Shown here one piece after another: positions 46,104 through 58,949 of a DNA stretch of 64,000 nt (position 1 is the stretch's first letter; each line of letters begins with the position of its first letter). The stretch covers positions 33,500,527 through 33,564,526 of the forward strand of contig OX485808.1 of NCBI GenBank assembly GCA_950295325.1, in the 5' to 3' direction. The notes below the pieces were generated by a model that was given only the letters and a program-made list of their open reading frames with translations, was not told where the DNA came from and did no database searches. The translations under genes were made by a program, and so were the position numbers. The stretch is from Polytrichum commune. Lineage: Eukaryota > Streptophyta > Polytrichopsida > Polytrichales > Polytrichaceae.

Positions 46104-48059
46104 GTCGACGGTGATTCAAACTTAGCGTGTCAAAAAGTCTCACATCGACCATTTCTACATGCGTACGCAATCGTTTTACCCCTTTCAACACAAGGGTAGG
46201 TTAAAAATGAAACAAAATCTCCTTTGTTCTTGTCTCCAACCACTTCATACTTCTATCTAGGTCGAGGGTTATTCAAACTTAGTGTGTCAACAAGTCTCAC
46301 ATCAACCATATCTACATGAGTGCGGTCGGTACGACACACAATTCCACAAACTCCGAGTTCGTGATTTCCAACGTCAATTATCCAATGACATGTCACGCCG
46401 TGGACGGCCCCACCCCACTCGCTTCCTTAGCACACACATCTCCCACACAAAATCAAATGGGAGATTCTACACACTTTTCACATACAAGTACCCCCAACAA
46501 TCCCCACTACTACGGAGCCTCCAAGGTTCAAGGGAACGAAGTACTTTACGCATGGGCGGCACTTGATGTAACACCATGGCCGGACGTAACTTTTCAAAGC
46601 GCGACGGATGGATCTTTCATTTGTTTGCTCACCCAATTTCATCACCATAGATGGGGTCTATTTGTCGTTCTTCTAACACGTGGCCATGGTGGCTCTTGAA
46701 AAGTTTGTCGAGTAGTGAGTGAATGGTCATAGGTAGAGGCTCTTTGAAAAGTGGGTTCCTAATTGCAAGGATTACATTTGCATCCAATTACGTGGGTGAG
46801 TCGGCGTGAGATGGAGGCTAGTGGAGTTACCAATGATTAGTCATGGAGGCAATTAGAGTGGCAACGTGGGTGGAACACGATGGTACCAAAGGTAACATAG
46901 TCACCAACAGCTGGCAACTCAAGGAACTAAGATTTTGAGTATATTTGAATTTATGCATGAATTTTGGACAATTCCAGTTGTTGATATGACGTACATTAGG
47001 TCATAAAACTACACAAATATGATGGTTGACAAACACTAAATACAAACATTCAAAGTTGTGGTTGTTGAGTTGTTGCTTTTGCTACTGTTGTTTGATGTTT
47101 TTGTCCCCACAAGTGCACGTCCTGTATTCTTTTTGGACAAGTGCTTTTTCTAAATATACTTAATGTCAATTTACGACAACCGGACTTCATTGGGACTTCA
47201 GTATGGTGCCATGGTTTCACCACGAAGACCCTCGGATTCCCTCGTTTAATCAAATCTACAGCGAGTCAAAATGAAGGTGCCAATATTCTAAAAAAGTGTG
47301 CATCTCGATTCTTAGGGGATAGGAGTTCCTATGTATTTGATTCTGATTTTACTGCATAACAAATCTCAATATGTAGCTTGGACATGAATTGTACAACTCA
47401 TTGAACTGCTTCAATTTTGTTGCTGAAGTTATAAGAAGACGCAACGTAACAAGTTGCATAGATAAGGTAGAAAAATCGAAAACCGTGAATGACCACTACT
47501 GGTGCACTAGACTAGGGTAGAATGATTCTCGTGTGGACCCAAAATGGCTAATTGTAAAAGTGGTGGTCTGAAAAGGATGTAGTGATACGTGGGATGTAGT
47601 GACTGGTTGGATAGGCATTGTTTCACACCACTTGCAATCACTTTTGTTGTTAATCACTGAGTTAATTATCTTTGCGTGCATTTGTATGCATAGTAGGATA
47701 TTTTAATGCACAAATTAGGGAGACTCTAGTGTACACATAAGGGGTTTGACTTACTGGCCTCTTTGGGAAAACGTAACTAATTATTTACCAAAACAGGGGA
47801 TAAGATTACTGAAACAACTTGCATTCCTTAGCATTTCCTCTACTCCATCTCTAGAAAAATATTGCACAAATTTCAAGCCATTGTTTTTGGCCAAATCAAC
47901 TTATTTTCACCGTGTTCCATATATCTACCTTATTGGTAGAATATTGGCTCATAGAAGGTGATTGAGTATGCAAGTACCGAAAAATGCGGGCGGTTTCACG
48001 TTTGGGAGCAAGAGCGAGTGGGCTACGGAGGCGAAAACAATGCATTTGGGGCGACTGTG

Positions 48060-49250
48060 TAGAGCAAAGGTACCTATTCCTAATCAGGACCCCATCATAA
48101 ACCTATAGGGTGGCATAATTTTGATTAGGTTGTCGTTGAAGTTCGATCAAGCTGGAACCAATAGTGCTATGACACATGTCCTTGGTTTGAGTGCTAAAGT
48201 GAATAAGAATGAGCGGTTATGGCAAACTCTAGACATTGGCAATATGTTCAAGCACAAAATCTCCTAACACACCTCCATATTTGGCACAAAATCTCTTAAG
48301 TGGTCGGTTATGGGCTCCTCTACTCCATATGGTTTTGGGCATCAACATACTGACTTGGTGGCTTCGGGTAGACATCTAGGTTAGGTGCATAGGGCAAGGT
48401 GGCAACTCTAAGGTTGAGGCATCTATAAGCGATAGAACAAGAGACTTTCCATATGTTTAGGAGAAGTAATAGTGGGAATTTAGTTTTTATTGCAGACATA
48501 AACAAATTTTAAGGAGAATGTAATTTTTTTCTTTCATGAATATGGAAATTGCTACATATTTTGAAGCGGTAAAGTTCAAGGTAACATACATTCGATCTAT
48601 AGGTCATCCCAAAATTGCTTATCTAAATGCTAATGCTTGACTATGATAATTTATAAAACTCTTATGAGGGAATCAATCACAAGTTGCTTGCCACCTAAAC
48701 CTTAAATATGTTTACCTTAAATATAAAATTACAAAACATATATATGAACCATGTTGGCATTACATGACCCTAGTGAACGGTTAAATGGACTTGGTCAACT
48801 ATGCCTCAACCTTAAATGATGTATACCTTGTGATATGGATGAATCTAATGTTGCAGAAGAATACTTAATTAAAGTAGAGGCGCCCATTCCCTATCAGGAC
48901 CACATCGGTCATATGTAGGGTAGCATACTTCCAATCAAGTTGGTACTAATTCCAGTAATTTCTTTTGTGGGTGGTTAAAACAAGGCTCCACATTTCACCG
49001 TTTCTAAGGGTTAGTTTCCATGTAGGCCACTCGCCCACCATATTATAGTGGGAGTGTAGATGCCACTAGGTGGAATCTACATTTTCACTAGAATATGGTG
49101 GGCGAAGTAGCCTACGTGGAAACTAACCCTAGGTCTTCAACTTTGGTTATGAAATTACCATGCAATCGATAATTCCATGACACATGTCCCTCATTTTGAG
49201 TGCTAAAACGAGGAGAAATTCATCACAAAATGAGTGATTATAGTTGTAGT
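48060..49250 (+). repeat. Direct repeats (48065-48225 and 48876-49245), second copy expanded
   Basis: Shared in order: CATTCC(C)TAATCAGGACC, TAGGGT(A/G)GCATA, ATGACACATGTCC and TTTGAGTGCTAAA. In the second copy the 49006-49131 MITE and other sequence separate the two halves. Confidence 0.55.
49006..49131. mobile_element. 126-bp hairpin MITE
   Basis: AAGGGTTAGTTTCCATGTAG then GCCACTCGCCCACCATATT, mirrored at the other end by CTAGGGTTAGTTTCCACGTA then GGCTACTTCGCCCACCATATT. Almost the whole element is two arms of about 50 bp, so it folds into one hairpin. A half copy lies near 170-225. Confidence 0.75.
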
Positions 49251-52162
49251 TAGGTTTTTGCTATCATTTAAACCAACCCAAGGAAAACAACCTAGGGATA
49301 AAGGTCTCAGGGAAGGTTGAGCTAGTATTTATGAGGATTAATGTCACATTGGATAAAGGTTTCTAATAACAATCTATGTCTTTTATGCCTTTGTTCTCTC
49401 TTTAAAAAGTTTAATTCACACTATTATGGATGATTGGTGTTTTCTCAGTCGTCTGTGGTTCCGTCCTATGTGTGTGGACTCTTATCACTTTAATTCCATC
49501 CTCTACGTCAATTGTGAAGCTCAAAAGGTTGGCAAGTAGTCAATTGCTCATAGTCAGGATAATGACTAGGGTAATGTCTTTTGAGTAACCGCATAGCCGT
49601 TCATTGTCATGAATTATGCTTGTCATAATCTCAAATTCTCTTAATCAACTTACAACCATCATGACAGTCTTTGCAATTGTACTCACCACCTTTGTCTTTG
49701 GTGGACCTGACAACTTGTCTCAAGAATCAACCACACGAGTTAACACAATAGCAACACATCAACAAAATAGGCTATAACCTTTGTTCATATGTTTTAGCAT
49801 GTTTTAAGTTTGTCAAATAATCTCCATTGTGTAATTAAACTTACTTCTGTGTGGTTAAAGTCTTCTTTCTACCAAGGTAATGTCCTTGGCAGCCTATATC
49901 CTACCCCAAAATAACTTTATACCTTATCATCTTTGCATGTACACTCATTGCATGCTCTAACAGGATAGAATAGGTTTATTAGGCTAGACTCTTCTCTTTG
50001 TACCTACCCAAGATAATGCCTTTCAGTCTTACTTGGCTATCTCCCAACCTAGAACTTGGCTAAGGCCTTTCAATTCTCATTGACATCAACTATGTCCATC
50101 CCAAACCTCTCTAAGTCTCCTCATTTCCACTCATGTCATTTGCCTTCTATCTCCCTATGGGAGTTAACTTTCTCTCGACCTTTCACTAGTATGGTCATTC
50201 CTCAACCTCCATAGACTCAATATTTTTCTTAAAACCTCTTGACTCTTTGTCTTCAAATGACTGACTTCTTTTTCATGACTCATAAGCTATCACCTTTCTC
50301 ACATGCCATTAGCTTTTACTTCTCTCCTCTCTCAAATTTGTATGATCGCTCAAATTTGATGTTAAAAAACTTATCCAAATTATTTCATGTCTCAAAGAAC
50401 TTCTTCACCTCTTCTTCTCATTTGAGTCGATCTCCTCTCTCGGCTCTCGTACTTCCTAATCCCTTGCGATTCACCCTGCACACTTTAACTCTCAAAGGCT
50501 AATGCTTGAATATTACACATGCAAAGTCAACTATGGCTCTCACAACCTTACATCTTTCTTTCTTGTGCTAATAGACATCCTCCTCTCAGACTCTTACCTC
50601 TCATGGCTAATCTAATAGTCTAATATACTTGACATGGTTGGTACGAGTTTCCGCTCAATTTTCCTCTTCCTTAGCTTATCACCAAAGTTTAATCCTCCAC
50701 ACTCAATTGCATTCCTCACAAATTTTAATCATATTACTCAAACTCTTAACAAGTCGCTCACTCGCAGTCATGTCTATGGCAATGTTGTTACACGAGAGTT
50801 TTCTCTCACTTTGTCATACAAACCACAACTATTGAACTTTCACTTCAAAGGCGTCCTAATCATTGCTCATCAAAATCATTTATTTCTCTCGATGTGAAAG
50901 TATCCAAGAATTTCCAAAGTTCAAATCACTCAGCTCCAATCATACTAACTTCCTATCCTCAAGCATCTCACTTGGGATTTGGTTATTGCCTACACACCCA
51001 AACTCAGTCAATGAGATTCAATGTTCACATAAAGTCTATTGCTAAACTATGTTGAGACTATGCATGATTCCACTTATGAAAATAACATGCTTCTCTCTTG
51101 GCCAACCTTCTCCTTATTGAGTCAGGAGGAAAGAGGAAGGTGGTTATAAGCAATAACCAACTTATCATGGCAATAGCCTTCTAATCCTAATATTGATGAA
51201 ATTCTAACTACCAAACACTAGATGAAAGCTACCAAAACCCCAATTATATGTATTACACGTATACATTTGGGGGCTCAAATGTATGATGAGGATACATGTG
51301 TAGTGTTGGTTTAAGGTTACATGTGTCAATTTGGATATGCCTACCGTAAGTTAACTATGCATTAAGGTACGAGGGTGTTATCTAGTCCACTTTGCATGTT
51401 CTCCGACTTCTACTGATTAGATTCATAAAAAACAAAACTCGTGTTGCACTAGCACATCTACAATGAAACATATATCTAAACACCATGTCGAAAATCGGAC
51501 CTCCCCTTATTTCGTTATGGTTATCGGAAGCGCATGTTTGTTGATTTCTTGAATGCATACATAGGTTCTCACAATTGCATTCACTGTTGAGTGTAGAGCA
51601 GTTCTTAATATTTAAAAACACATTCCAATCTCTTTTAAACATGTGTATGTATGATATTTTGCTCTTGATCCTCACCGAACCACATCCCAATCAAATCTAG
51701 GGATCCGATTAAGTAAACGACGAGCCACTTAAGACCCATAATATCTACGTTAGATATTCCATTTTCTCCCAAACATTGTTACTACCGTGAATGGTGTTCA
51801 CCGTGATTTAGGTTGCTTGGAACTAGAAGAATGCCAATCTTGTAGAGTCCGCTTGAATCGTGGTGACGCTTCAGCCTATTCACTTGGCAACTAGACCTCT
51901 AAGTTAGGGGCACTTGCATAACAATTACCAAAGTGGGTGGGGGGGAGGTGAATATTTATATTGTGGGGTGGTAAATAAGGTGCATAACATTACTAAGCAA
52001 CTATATGGAATTCTCTTTCCAAAGAAAGATACGTTGTGATTAACTTACTTTGAAGATATACACTATGTTTGTCGAAAACTTCACAACTTGAGTGTTCCTC
52101 ATTAGAGGGCAATCCCAAGATCCAAGGATGATTATGTTCATGTGATATATGGTCCCACAAAA

Positions 52163-52341
52163 CATAACATTATTCAGATTCATAACAAATGTTTTGTGGG
52201 ACTGACAATATTCTATATAGTATTCCATGATATTCCCCACATTCAAATTTCCTAGACTGAATGTGGGGAATATACGGGAATGCTACGTGGAATACTGTCA
52301 ATCCCCACAAAAGATTTGTTATGAATCTGAATTATTTTATG
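52163..52341. mobile_element. CATAACATT foldback MITE, copy 2
   Basis: Starts CATAACATTATTCAGATTCA. The inverted right end is CATAAAATAATTCAGATTCA. Both continue TAACAAAT.TTTTGTGGG and GACAATATT/GACAGTATT inward. 179 bp. Confidence 0.8.
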
Positions 52342-52703
52342 AATGCAACCAAGGAGCTTTGTAATGTTTGTGTGCAACGCACCAAAGGGAGATCCAAGTT
52401 GAGAAAGCTAGGAAGTTGTTGTGGGGAATTCGAACACACGAGCATGCTCTTGGCTTGTTATCCATCGAAACAATTAAGCCTTGGATGGGTTAAACATTCA
52501 AAATGGGACTCTCAATTTTGGATGATTGAAGCTTATGTCATGAAATTATTCAACATAAGGTGCTTGCATCACAAGGCCATGAAATAGTTGGGCATAATTG
52601 TCCTGTTATGTTGGGGATCCCTTACAAAACGAACAATAATGAGCCTAAACATTGTTCATTCTGCCACAATAGTCTGACATGTGGGGATTTTGGCTTTCCC
52701 TCA

Positions 52704-53035
52704 CTACACTAAATATGATATTTAGTGTTTGATTATATTTAATATTATTACCACCCTGCCTTGCTCAACACAAATTTCAATTCCTTGACAATTATTGTTA
52801 GAAGATATGCTAGAAGATATGTCGGGATTCTCTTTTTATCAGTGTTTTCTTTTTCTTTTTCTTTTTCATGTCCATACTAACACTAAATTCAAACATGTAA
52901 CTTACACATATTACCATAGTTGATATTGAGTGTTTGAGTTTACATTTAATGTTACTTACTTTCATAGGATTGTTGATATTTAGTGTATGCGTTTGTATTT
53001 AGTGTATCAAACACTAAATATCCTATTTGACATAG
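52704..53035 (+). mobile_element. CTACAC-ended MITE, copy 2
   Basis: 332 bp. The left end CTACACTAAATATGATATTT and the inverted right end CTATGTCAAATAGGATATTT are both followed by AGTGTTTGAT. Internal blocks as in the 45116 and 56468 copies. An extra CTTTTTCTTTTTC stretch sits at 52848-52866. Confidence 0.8.
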
Positions 53036-53215
53036 TTATCTCTAAGATTAAGCTCATCTTTTGTAAGAAATATACATACATATAGTTGTTGCAATAGGCC
53101 CACAAGTCGAGGATCTTGTCAAATCTTGCACATTACAATTGAGTTAGTTGTGGGGCTAGTGGCACTAACATGCGCCTAACCCTCCCCTTTAGAAAGGATG
53201 TAGAGGGTAGGCTTA

Positions 53216-53438
53216 GTACACCAAATATGAGATTGAGTGTGACTAACTATTTGGATTTACACAATGCTATATCCTTTTACTATTGATTTTTTTTTTGCTA
53301 AGTAAAGTTGTCAATGTTCTATAATGTCCAAACTATCAATTTGACATTTGTTGTTAGAATATGAGATGTACAGTAAGTAGATTTAGCATTGTGTAATTCC
53401 AAATAGTAAGTCACACTAAATATCATATTTAGGGTACT
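53216..53438. mobile_element. CTACAC-like MITE (TTACTATTT subfamily)
   Basis: The left end TAGTACACCAAATATGAGAT and the inverted right end TAGTACCCTAAATATGATAT continue for some 55 bp of matching arm (GTGTGACTxACTATTTGGA, TTACACAATGCTA). 223 bp. Related to 31015-31220 and 63551-63778. Confidence 0.78.
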
Positions 53439-53878
53439 ATTAGGGTATTGGTAGAATGAAAAGTAAATAAATAAATTGTACATGGCCATTGAGATTGTTC
53501 GCCACCTCCAAAAACTAGATCATGAATTTGCATGCATGGTTGTCTTACATTTCTTATGAAGTGTTCACACTTGAAGGGACATTTTGACGGTTTGGCCACT
53601 TCACATTTTGAGCAAATTGATCCTTGATTTTCAAAAGTCCTAATGTAACATCTTTCATTCTATAAAGGTGAACCATAAGTACACCAATGTTTGAGAATGT
53701 TAAACTCCACATCCACTACCCTAGGCATGAGAATGAATTGGCCAAGGACAAGGAATAAACTTGTTACGATCCTCAAAAAACAATGGCTTTAATTTCATTG
53801 TCACAACAAGGTCCCATGAAATAAAAGAATCTTGTTCATTTAGAATGGGTGAGGGAGCATGAGATTCGGTTATCACAG
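53439..53878. other. Intergenic DNA, nothing recognised
   Basis: No ORF, repeat or motif that can be supported. Confidence 0.4.
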
Positions 53879-54272
53879 AGAGGTCACTCCATTGTCAAGT
53901 TGAACACCACGTGTTAAAAAAATGTTTGCTATCCCTATATTACATGTGATAGATAATTTTAAAATTTGTGATATTTTTTCTACATATACATAATCATTGA
54001 TAGTATATTTTTTTGAAATTTTTAGTCATCTTCGTTTTTTTAGTAATCATTTTAGTTCAATTATGAGTCATTCTAGTTAGAAACAATATGTTTTATAAAA
54101 AAACAAATCATCAAATTTGGTTATTGTCCTTTTACTATGTAATAGATACCATGTATGTCTACTCATGAAGACAAAATTGATAAAATTATGACCCGCTTTG
54201 TTGATACTTTATGTAAGTTTTTTGTTTTGTTTTGTTTGCACGTGGTGTTCAACTTGAGAATGGAGTGACCTC
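53879..54272 (-). mobile_element. MITE with CACGTG in its terminal repeats, copy 2
   Basis: The ends AGGTCACTCCATTGTCAAGT and, inverted, GGTCACTCCATTCTCAAGTT are followed by GAACACCACGTG. The interior is the reverse complement of 39065-39468 (ATTACATG, TTGTGATATTTTTTCTACAT, TTCTAGTTAGAAAC). About 394 bp. Confidence 0.8.
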
Positions 54273-56467
54273 CCCGTGTCGGTTATGTTGTGTTGTGGGG
54301 AAGAAAGTCCCTCGTGAAGTATAGATCGTAGTTTTATGTTGTCCAACCTATTCTCTAAGCTATTTGTAAAGTCCCTCAAAGAGAGTTCCTCAAAGAGGGA
54401 CAAAACCGTTGGCTCGATCCCTCTTTGAGAACACTTTCTATTAATAGTGTGTGTGCTCGTCATGTGTCGGAGCCTATTTGGAAAGTTGGTTGAAACTTTT
54501 TGGACCTCTTCTTGCCAACCAAAGAGTTTGAACGAACTTTAAGATCTAAAATAGGATGTGCCCATGGACATAACATGATTCAATTATTATCAACCGTTCC
54601 ATTCTAATATTACTAGTGCCATTACTTCACCCAAATTTAGCATGTTGAATCTACCAGTGTGGTACTATGTCGAGAGAATAAACAAACTCAAATTCTGGGT
54701 AGAATTTGGCTTATTCCCAATGTCACCCAACATACAAACTCAATTGGATAATGTTATCGAACATGTTGTGAATCCCAAATTGGCCTATGCATGGCTAGCT
54801 TTGCCTACACATCATAGTAGGGCAAGCTAGAAAGTCAAATTCATAGCTTGACACCACTATTTGGGCATGGTAGTTTTTATTTTATTTTATTTTATTTTTT
54901 GAGAAAGAAGGCCAATCGAGCCAATGCCAAATGAATTAAACAGAACCAAGAAAACGTGCCCACACCGAGGGGAGGCGGGGCCCCTCGGACACGAAACAAC
55001 GCCATGTAAAAAGTGCATGGTAATTTAAGCATTAAGAAAACTTGGGTGACATTATGCATATGCCGTCAAAGTCATGCTTTAGACAACTCAACGGGAGTTT
55101 GATGCCAAGACTTTATAGATAGCTCTGCTTCATTTCAAACAATGAGAGTTTTTGAAATAAAAATGCACACAACATACACATTGAGCACTACAAATCCTTG
55201 CCTAAACTAAAGAAATTATCAAATGTTTTATTTGGAATATCAACTACATTACGACCACATAAACATTAAGGTCATACGAACTAAAGCATATCTAATGTCT
55301 ATAAAAATGCTCAAAGTCACAAACCTCACTTGACCATTCCTAGCCACATAGGCCGCCCCAACATGGATAATGTTGTTCATTGGTATTTTGTCTCTTTCAA
55401 CCGATGAGTTGCACTTTGATTCCTTAGAATAATGCAAATAGTGTTCATGTTGAAGTACATACATGTTCGCTTTGCAGGAAAAAGAGAGAGTTCAGAATTG
55501 GGAACTTCTATTGGAGGGTGGACAACATTGATTTTCATATATCTTAGACTTAAAGTGAAGTATGTATGATCATACCACACTTAAACGGTGGCTTGACCCA
55601 AGGCCTTAACTCATATCCTATAAGGAACTTTGAGGTTAAGTTGCCTAAGACGTCAACATCATTACTATTGTTGGAATGTAGTTTCCACATGGAATTCCAA
55701 TGGTCTCAACTAGTGTAGGATTGACACGTGGCAAAACTTAACGGAGTACATTTTTTGAGTGTCAAAATAAAAACCTTCTACAACAGACTTACACCAACTT
55801 GAAGAAATGAAGCAATACCATAATTCATGTCGGTGGCAAACATCGGAGTTGTCTTTTGCTTCTTCTTCATGCCTCATTTACTAAAAAAAACACAAGTGGC
55901 ATGGTGTGTGGTATGGCTTGGGATGATTCAAAGAGTAACAAAGGACATGCCAATGACACACCAATGACTCGAATGATGATGTCGCGTGACACATTCACCA
56001 TGATTGGGCGTCGGAATTAGTGTGGGCCAGACTAAATCATGAATTCAAAGCAAGTGTTGGTACTACTAAGTTCGACCATGATATTGTCGTTAGACTAGGA
56101 AGATTGGCAAAAAGCAGGGCTCGAGGTGGGGTTCGCCCTTTGAGCCATCATGTGTCCATGGGACGGCAATTGTACAAGAGGTCGGGACCTTCCGGGAAAT
56201 ATTGGGGTTGGGAATGTGCAAGGAACGTCGCAATTGGCGGCTCGGTTCCGTGTAAAGGGTCGGTCGGCTACCGGGTGATGTATTTGGAAGCCAAGTAAGG
56301 TAGATGGGGTTTTGAATTCTTACGTTCTTCCCAATAGATCACTTCTCTTAAACATAAAACATGTGATTAGTACAAGATGGTAACCGAATCCAAATCGAGG
56401 TTGTAATCTATTTTCTTGTCGTTTTTGGAGTTCATATGACTATTTTATCTCATTCTCCATAAGTGGG
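54273..56467. other. Intergenic DNA, no gene recognised
   Basis: A GC-rich patch lies at 54955-54995 (GAGGGGAGGCGGGGCCCCTC, itself nearly palindromic) in otherwise AT-rich sequence. The ORF of 92 codons at 56020-56298 is GC-richer than its surroundings but shows no recognisable domain. Confidence 0.45.
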
Positions 56468-56792
56468 CTACACAAAATATGATATTTAGTGTTTGATACA
56501 CTAAATACAACGCATACACTAAATATCGATAATCCTATGGAAGTAAGTAACATTAAATGTAAACTCAAACACTAAATATCAACTATGGTAATATGTGGAA
56601 GTTACATGTTTTAATTTAGTGTTAGGAAGGATATGAAAAAAAAAGGATGTAATAAGGGAGGTGGCAGTAGGGAAGGTAGCATCACATTTATGTCTAACAC
56701 TAATTGTCAAAGAATTGAAAATTAATGTTGAGCACGGTAGGGTGGTAACAACACTAATTATAATCAAACACTAAATATCATATTTTGTGTAG
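56468..56792 (-). mobile_element. CTACAC-ended MITE, copy 3 (reverse)
   Basis: 325 bp. Both ends read CTACACAAAATATGATATTT inward, followed by AGTGTTTGAT: the best-preserved terminal repeats of this family in the window. The interior is the reverse complement of copies 1 and 2. Confidence 0.85.
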
Positions 56793-56938
56793 TGAGAAGA
56801 ATAAGTTACCATTCAATACCCATGAAACATTGCCATTAGATCGCCAATTTTCTTATTCATAGATGCCATTCTTGGTTAAAGGTGTTGTATGGGCAATCTT
56901 AACTAGAATCCTATCCGGAAGTTCATGGGCTAATTGTG

Positions 56939-57438
56939 AGGGCCACTTCACACACACGAGCCATGAGCCGTGACCATGAAATTGTGAGAGCCCAAAAGAA
57001 AGTGTCCAAAGGCCGTCTCAACACACCTCCAAAATCATGTAGTGTGGTCACGGACCCTCAAGTGTAGTGTGAAGTCATATGTGACCCAACCCTCAACCAA
57101 ATGCCACTTCAATGAATTTCTATTAATGCAGGTCCTCACGCATGATAAATAGAATAAATCAATGGTTGTGAACGTTCAAAGTGCCATGGTCTCCTAGTTT
57201 TGTGTTGGGCCTACCTCCAAGAGGTAGTTTTAAAAAATAGTCCAAGTAACCATGAAACATGATCCATCTAATGCCATGTAGGAATCCAGGTGGACTTTAC
57301 ATCCATCTTGCATTCACATACTCCGTTGGTCCCTCAAGCATGGTGTAAAGAGAACTTGGACTAGCTCCACCTTGTCCACCAATGAGAGTGGTTGAAGTGT
57401 AATGGTCACGGGCTCTCAGTCTCATGTGTGAAGTGGCC
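56939..57438 (+). mobile_element. GGCCACTTCACAC-family MITE, full-length copy
   Basis: About 500 bp. The left end AGGGCCACTTCACACACACG and the inverted right end AAGGCCACTTCACACATGAG match, each leading to CGTGACCAT. Best reference copy for the nested pair at 19490-20333. No coding content; no clear target duplication. Confidence 0.8.
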
Positions 57439-58404
57439 TTGAGACACTTCAAGTTGATGGTGTATGATAAGTCTAATCATACAGGAACATACATTCTAAA
57501 AATGGAAATAAAATCCATGTGACTTGCGTTACGCTTCAGTTAAGTGTTTTGAGATAGTTACTACTATGAAGATAATGACTCTAAAGGATAAAGATTGAAC
57601 TTAAGGGTGAAGGCATCATCTTGTTTTTGGATGTGTTTCTATGATCGGGTGAGTGGAAAGTTCCTTGATGGACGCACACATGTGTGAGATAAGTAACTTG
57701 AAGACATTATTTCACATGTTATTGTGGAGGGCTCCCTATCCCATCTTTCTATGTGCCGGAATGCAATTTTCCACGTGGGATGCAAGTGGGTTGTGGCAAA
57801 TGTGAGCATGACACATGGCAAGGTTTTTACAGGGCGAAATAATTATTTTGTGTCGGAATAGAGCTCTCTATGGTACATTTTCTGCAATTGTGTGTGAATG
57901 TTTAAGGCTTGAGTTGTGAAAAAAAAGGAGATTTGTAACATCTATTGATCGGTGGAGGGGAAATAAAAATGTGTTGATCATTATCCTTGGAATTTCACCC
58001 AAGCCATAACATTACTCAGCTTAGCAATGGCATTTTGTGGGTCATGGCTACGATTCTCAACTATTTAGCGAGTTGAGACTGAACTCACCAAACAAGGTAG
58101 CAACATCTTAAACCAAGAAGTATTTGGCATACATGTGGTAGCCATATGAACTGTGATTTTTTATTTCATGATAGGAAAAAGGAAGACATGGTGTATTACA
58201 AGTTTTTGTTTTTATTTTTACAAATTTTTCAAGTGAAAATTGTGTCGTCACCCAAAAGCATTACAAGTGGGGGAGGGGGCATGATGTTCACACGGTGAAC
58301 ATTCTCATAATCAATATGTACTTATTATACAAGATTTCAAGGTGTTGGTTTCGGATGGAGAGTGGGTTTTAGCACCCTTTACCTTATTCAATAATCTTAG
58401 AACG
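57439..58404. other. Intergenic DNA, nothing recognised
   Basis: No supported ORF or repeat. Short ORFs only. Confidence 0.4.
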
Positions 58405-58941
58405 TTAGGGCTAACATGTTGTTTACATTGTGAACCATGAAGTCGTCCCAAGGTCTACACCAAGGAAAACAATGTCAGGGTGACCAAGGAGTTCGAGGTC
58501 CCCAAAAGACATATTTTAAGGCCTACATTATCCGCTAACATGGTCCAACATGTTGTGTGGTGGGAGAGGCAAAAGAGGTGCTCTAGTAGAAAAAGGCAAG
58601 GGCCCATGGCAGAGAAATGATGTTATCATTATTATTTTAATGATATATTTTATGGGGAAGAGAAGATGAAGACAAGAGAAGACAAGAGAATGGTCAAACT
58701 TGATTCTTTTTCAAAATTGTCTTTGGACATGTATTAAAAAATTCAACACATTCACTTTTGGTGCACGGTCATTCCTCTTGGTCCACATTTGGTTTACACC
58801 TAGCGAGGAGCCCAAAAGCTTTGTAAATTGTTTTAAAAAAAATAAAATTGGACCATGGATGTTGGACCATCAAGTCAAGCCATAGAAAAAGGCCATATTC
58901 CATGGTCTGATTTCATGGTTCATGGTGTAAATTGGCCCTAA
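58405..58941 (-). mobile_element. hAT-like non-autonomous transposon, short relative of 44730-46103
   Basis: 537 bp. The left end TTAGGGCTAACATGTTGTTT continues ACATTGTGAACCATGAAGTC. The inverted right end TTAGGGCCAATTTACACCAT continues GAACCATGAAATC. The interior (GGTCCACATTTGGTTTACAC) is the reverse of sequence in 44730-46103. It ends nine bases before the pogo-like element. Confidence 0.78.
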
Positions 58942-58949
58942 GTTGAGTA

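Larger units (their letters stand above)
44640..46320 (+). repeat. Tandem duplication (about 150 bp) split by a transposon
   Basis: 44640-44729 joined to 46104-46163 makes one unit and 46164-46320 a second: TACGCAATCG, CCCCTTTCAACACAAGGGTA, TTCTTGTCTCCAACCACTT, ATACTTCT, GTCGA, TTCAAACTTAG, AGTCTCACATC. The second unit is the uninterrupted (empty-site) version, so it defines the insertion point of 44730-46103. Confidence 0.75.
46321..52162. other. Intergenic DNA, no gene recognised
   Basis: Holds the direct repeats at 48060-49250, the hairpin MITE at 49006-49131, and a pyrimidine-rich plus strand at about 49650-51050. ORFs at 46282-46699 (94 and 127 codons in overlapping frames) and 50239-51045 lack recognisable domains. 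The second group follows from the C/T bias. Confidence 0.45.

Noticed and set aside
46282..46699. Overlapping ORFs of 94 and 127 codons in a slightly GC-richer patch
   Set aside because: Two frames are open over the same bases, with no recognisable domain, and they lie in repeat-rich DNA directly after a tandem repeat.
50239..50897. Three short Ser/Leu/His-rich ORFs
   Set aside because: They follow from the pyrimidine-rich strand bias; overlapping frames and no domain.
56020..56298. 92-codon ORF with Arg/Gly-rich composition
   Set aside because: No recognisable domain or splice context. GC-richer patches in this window are usually repeat ends.
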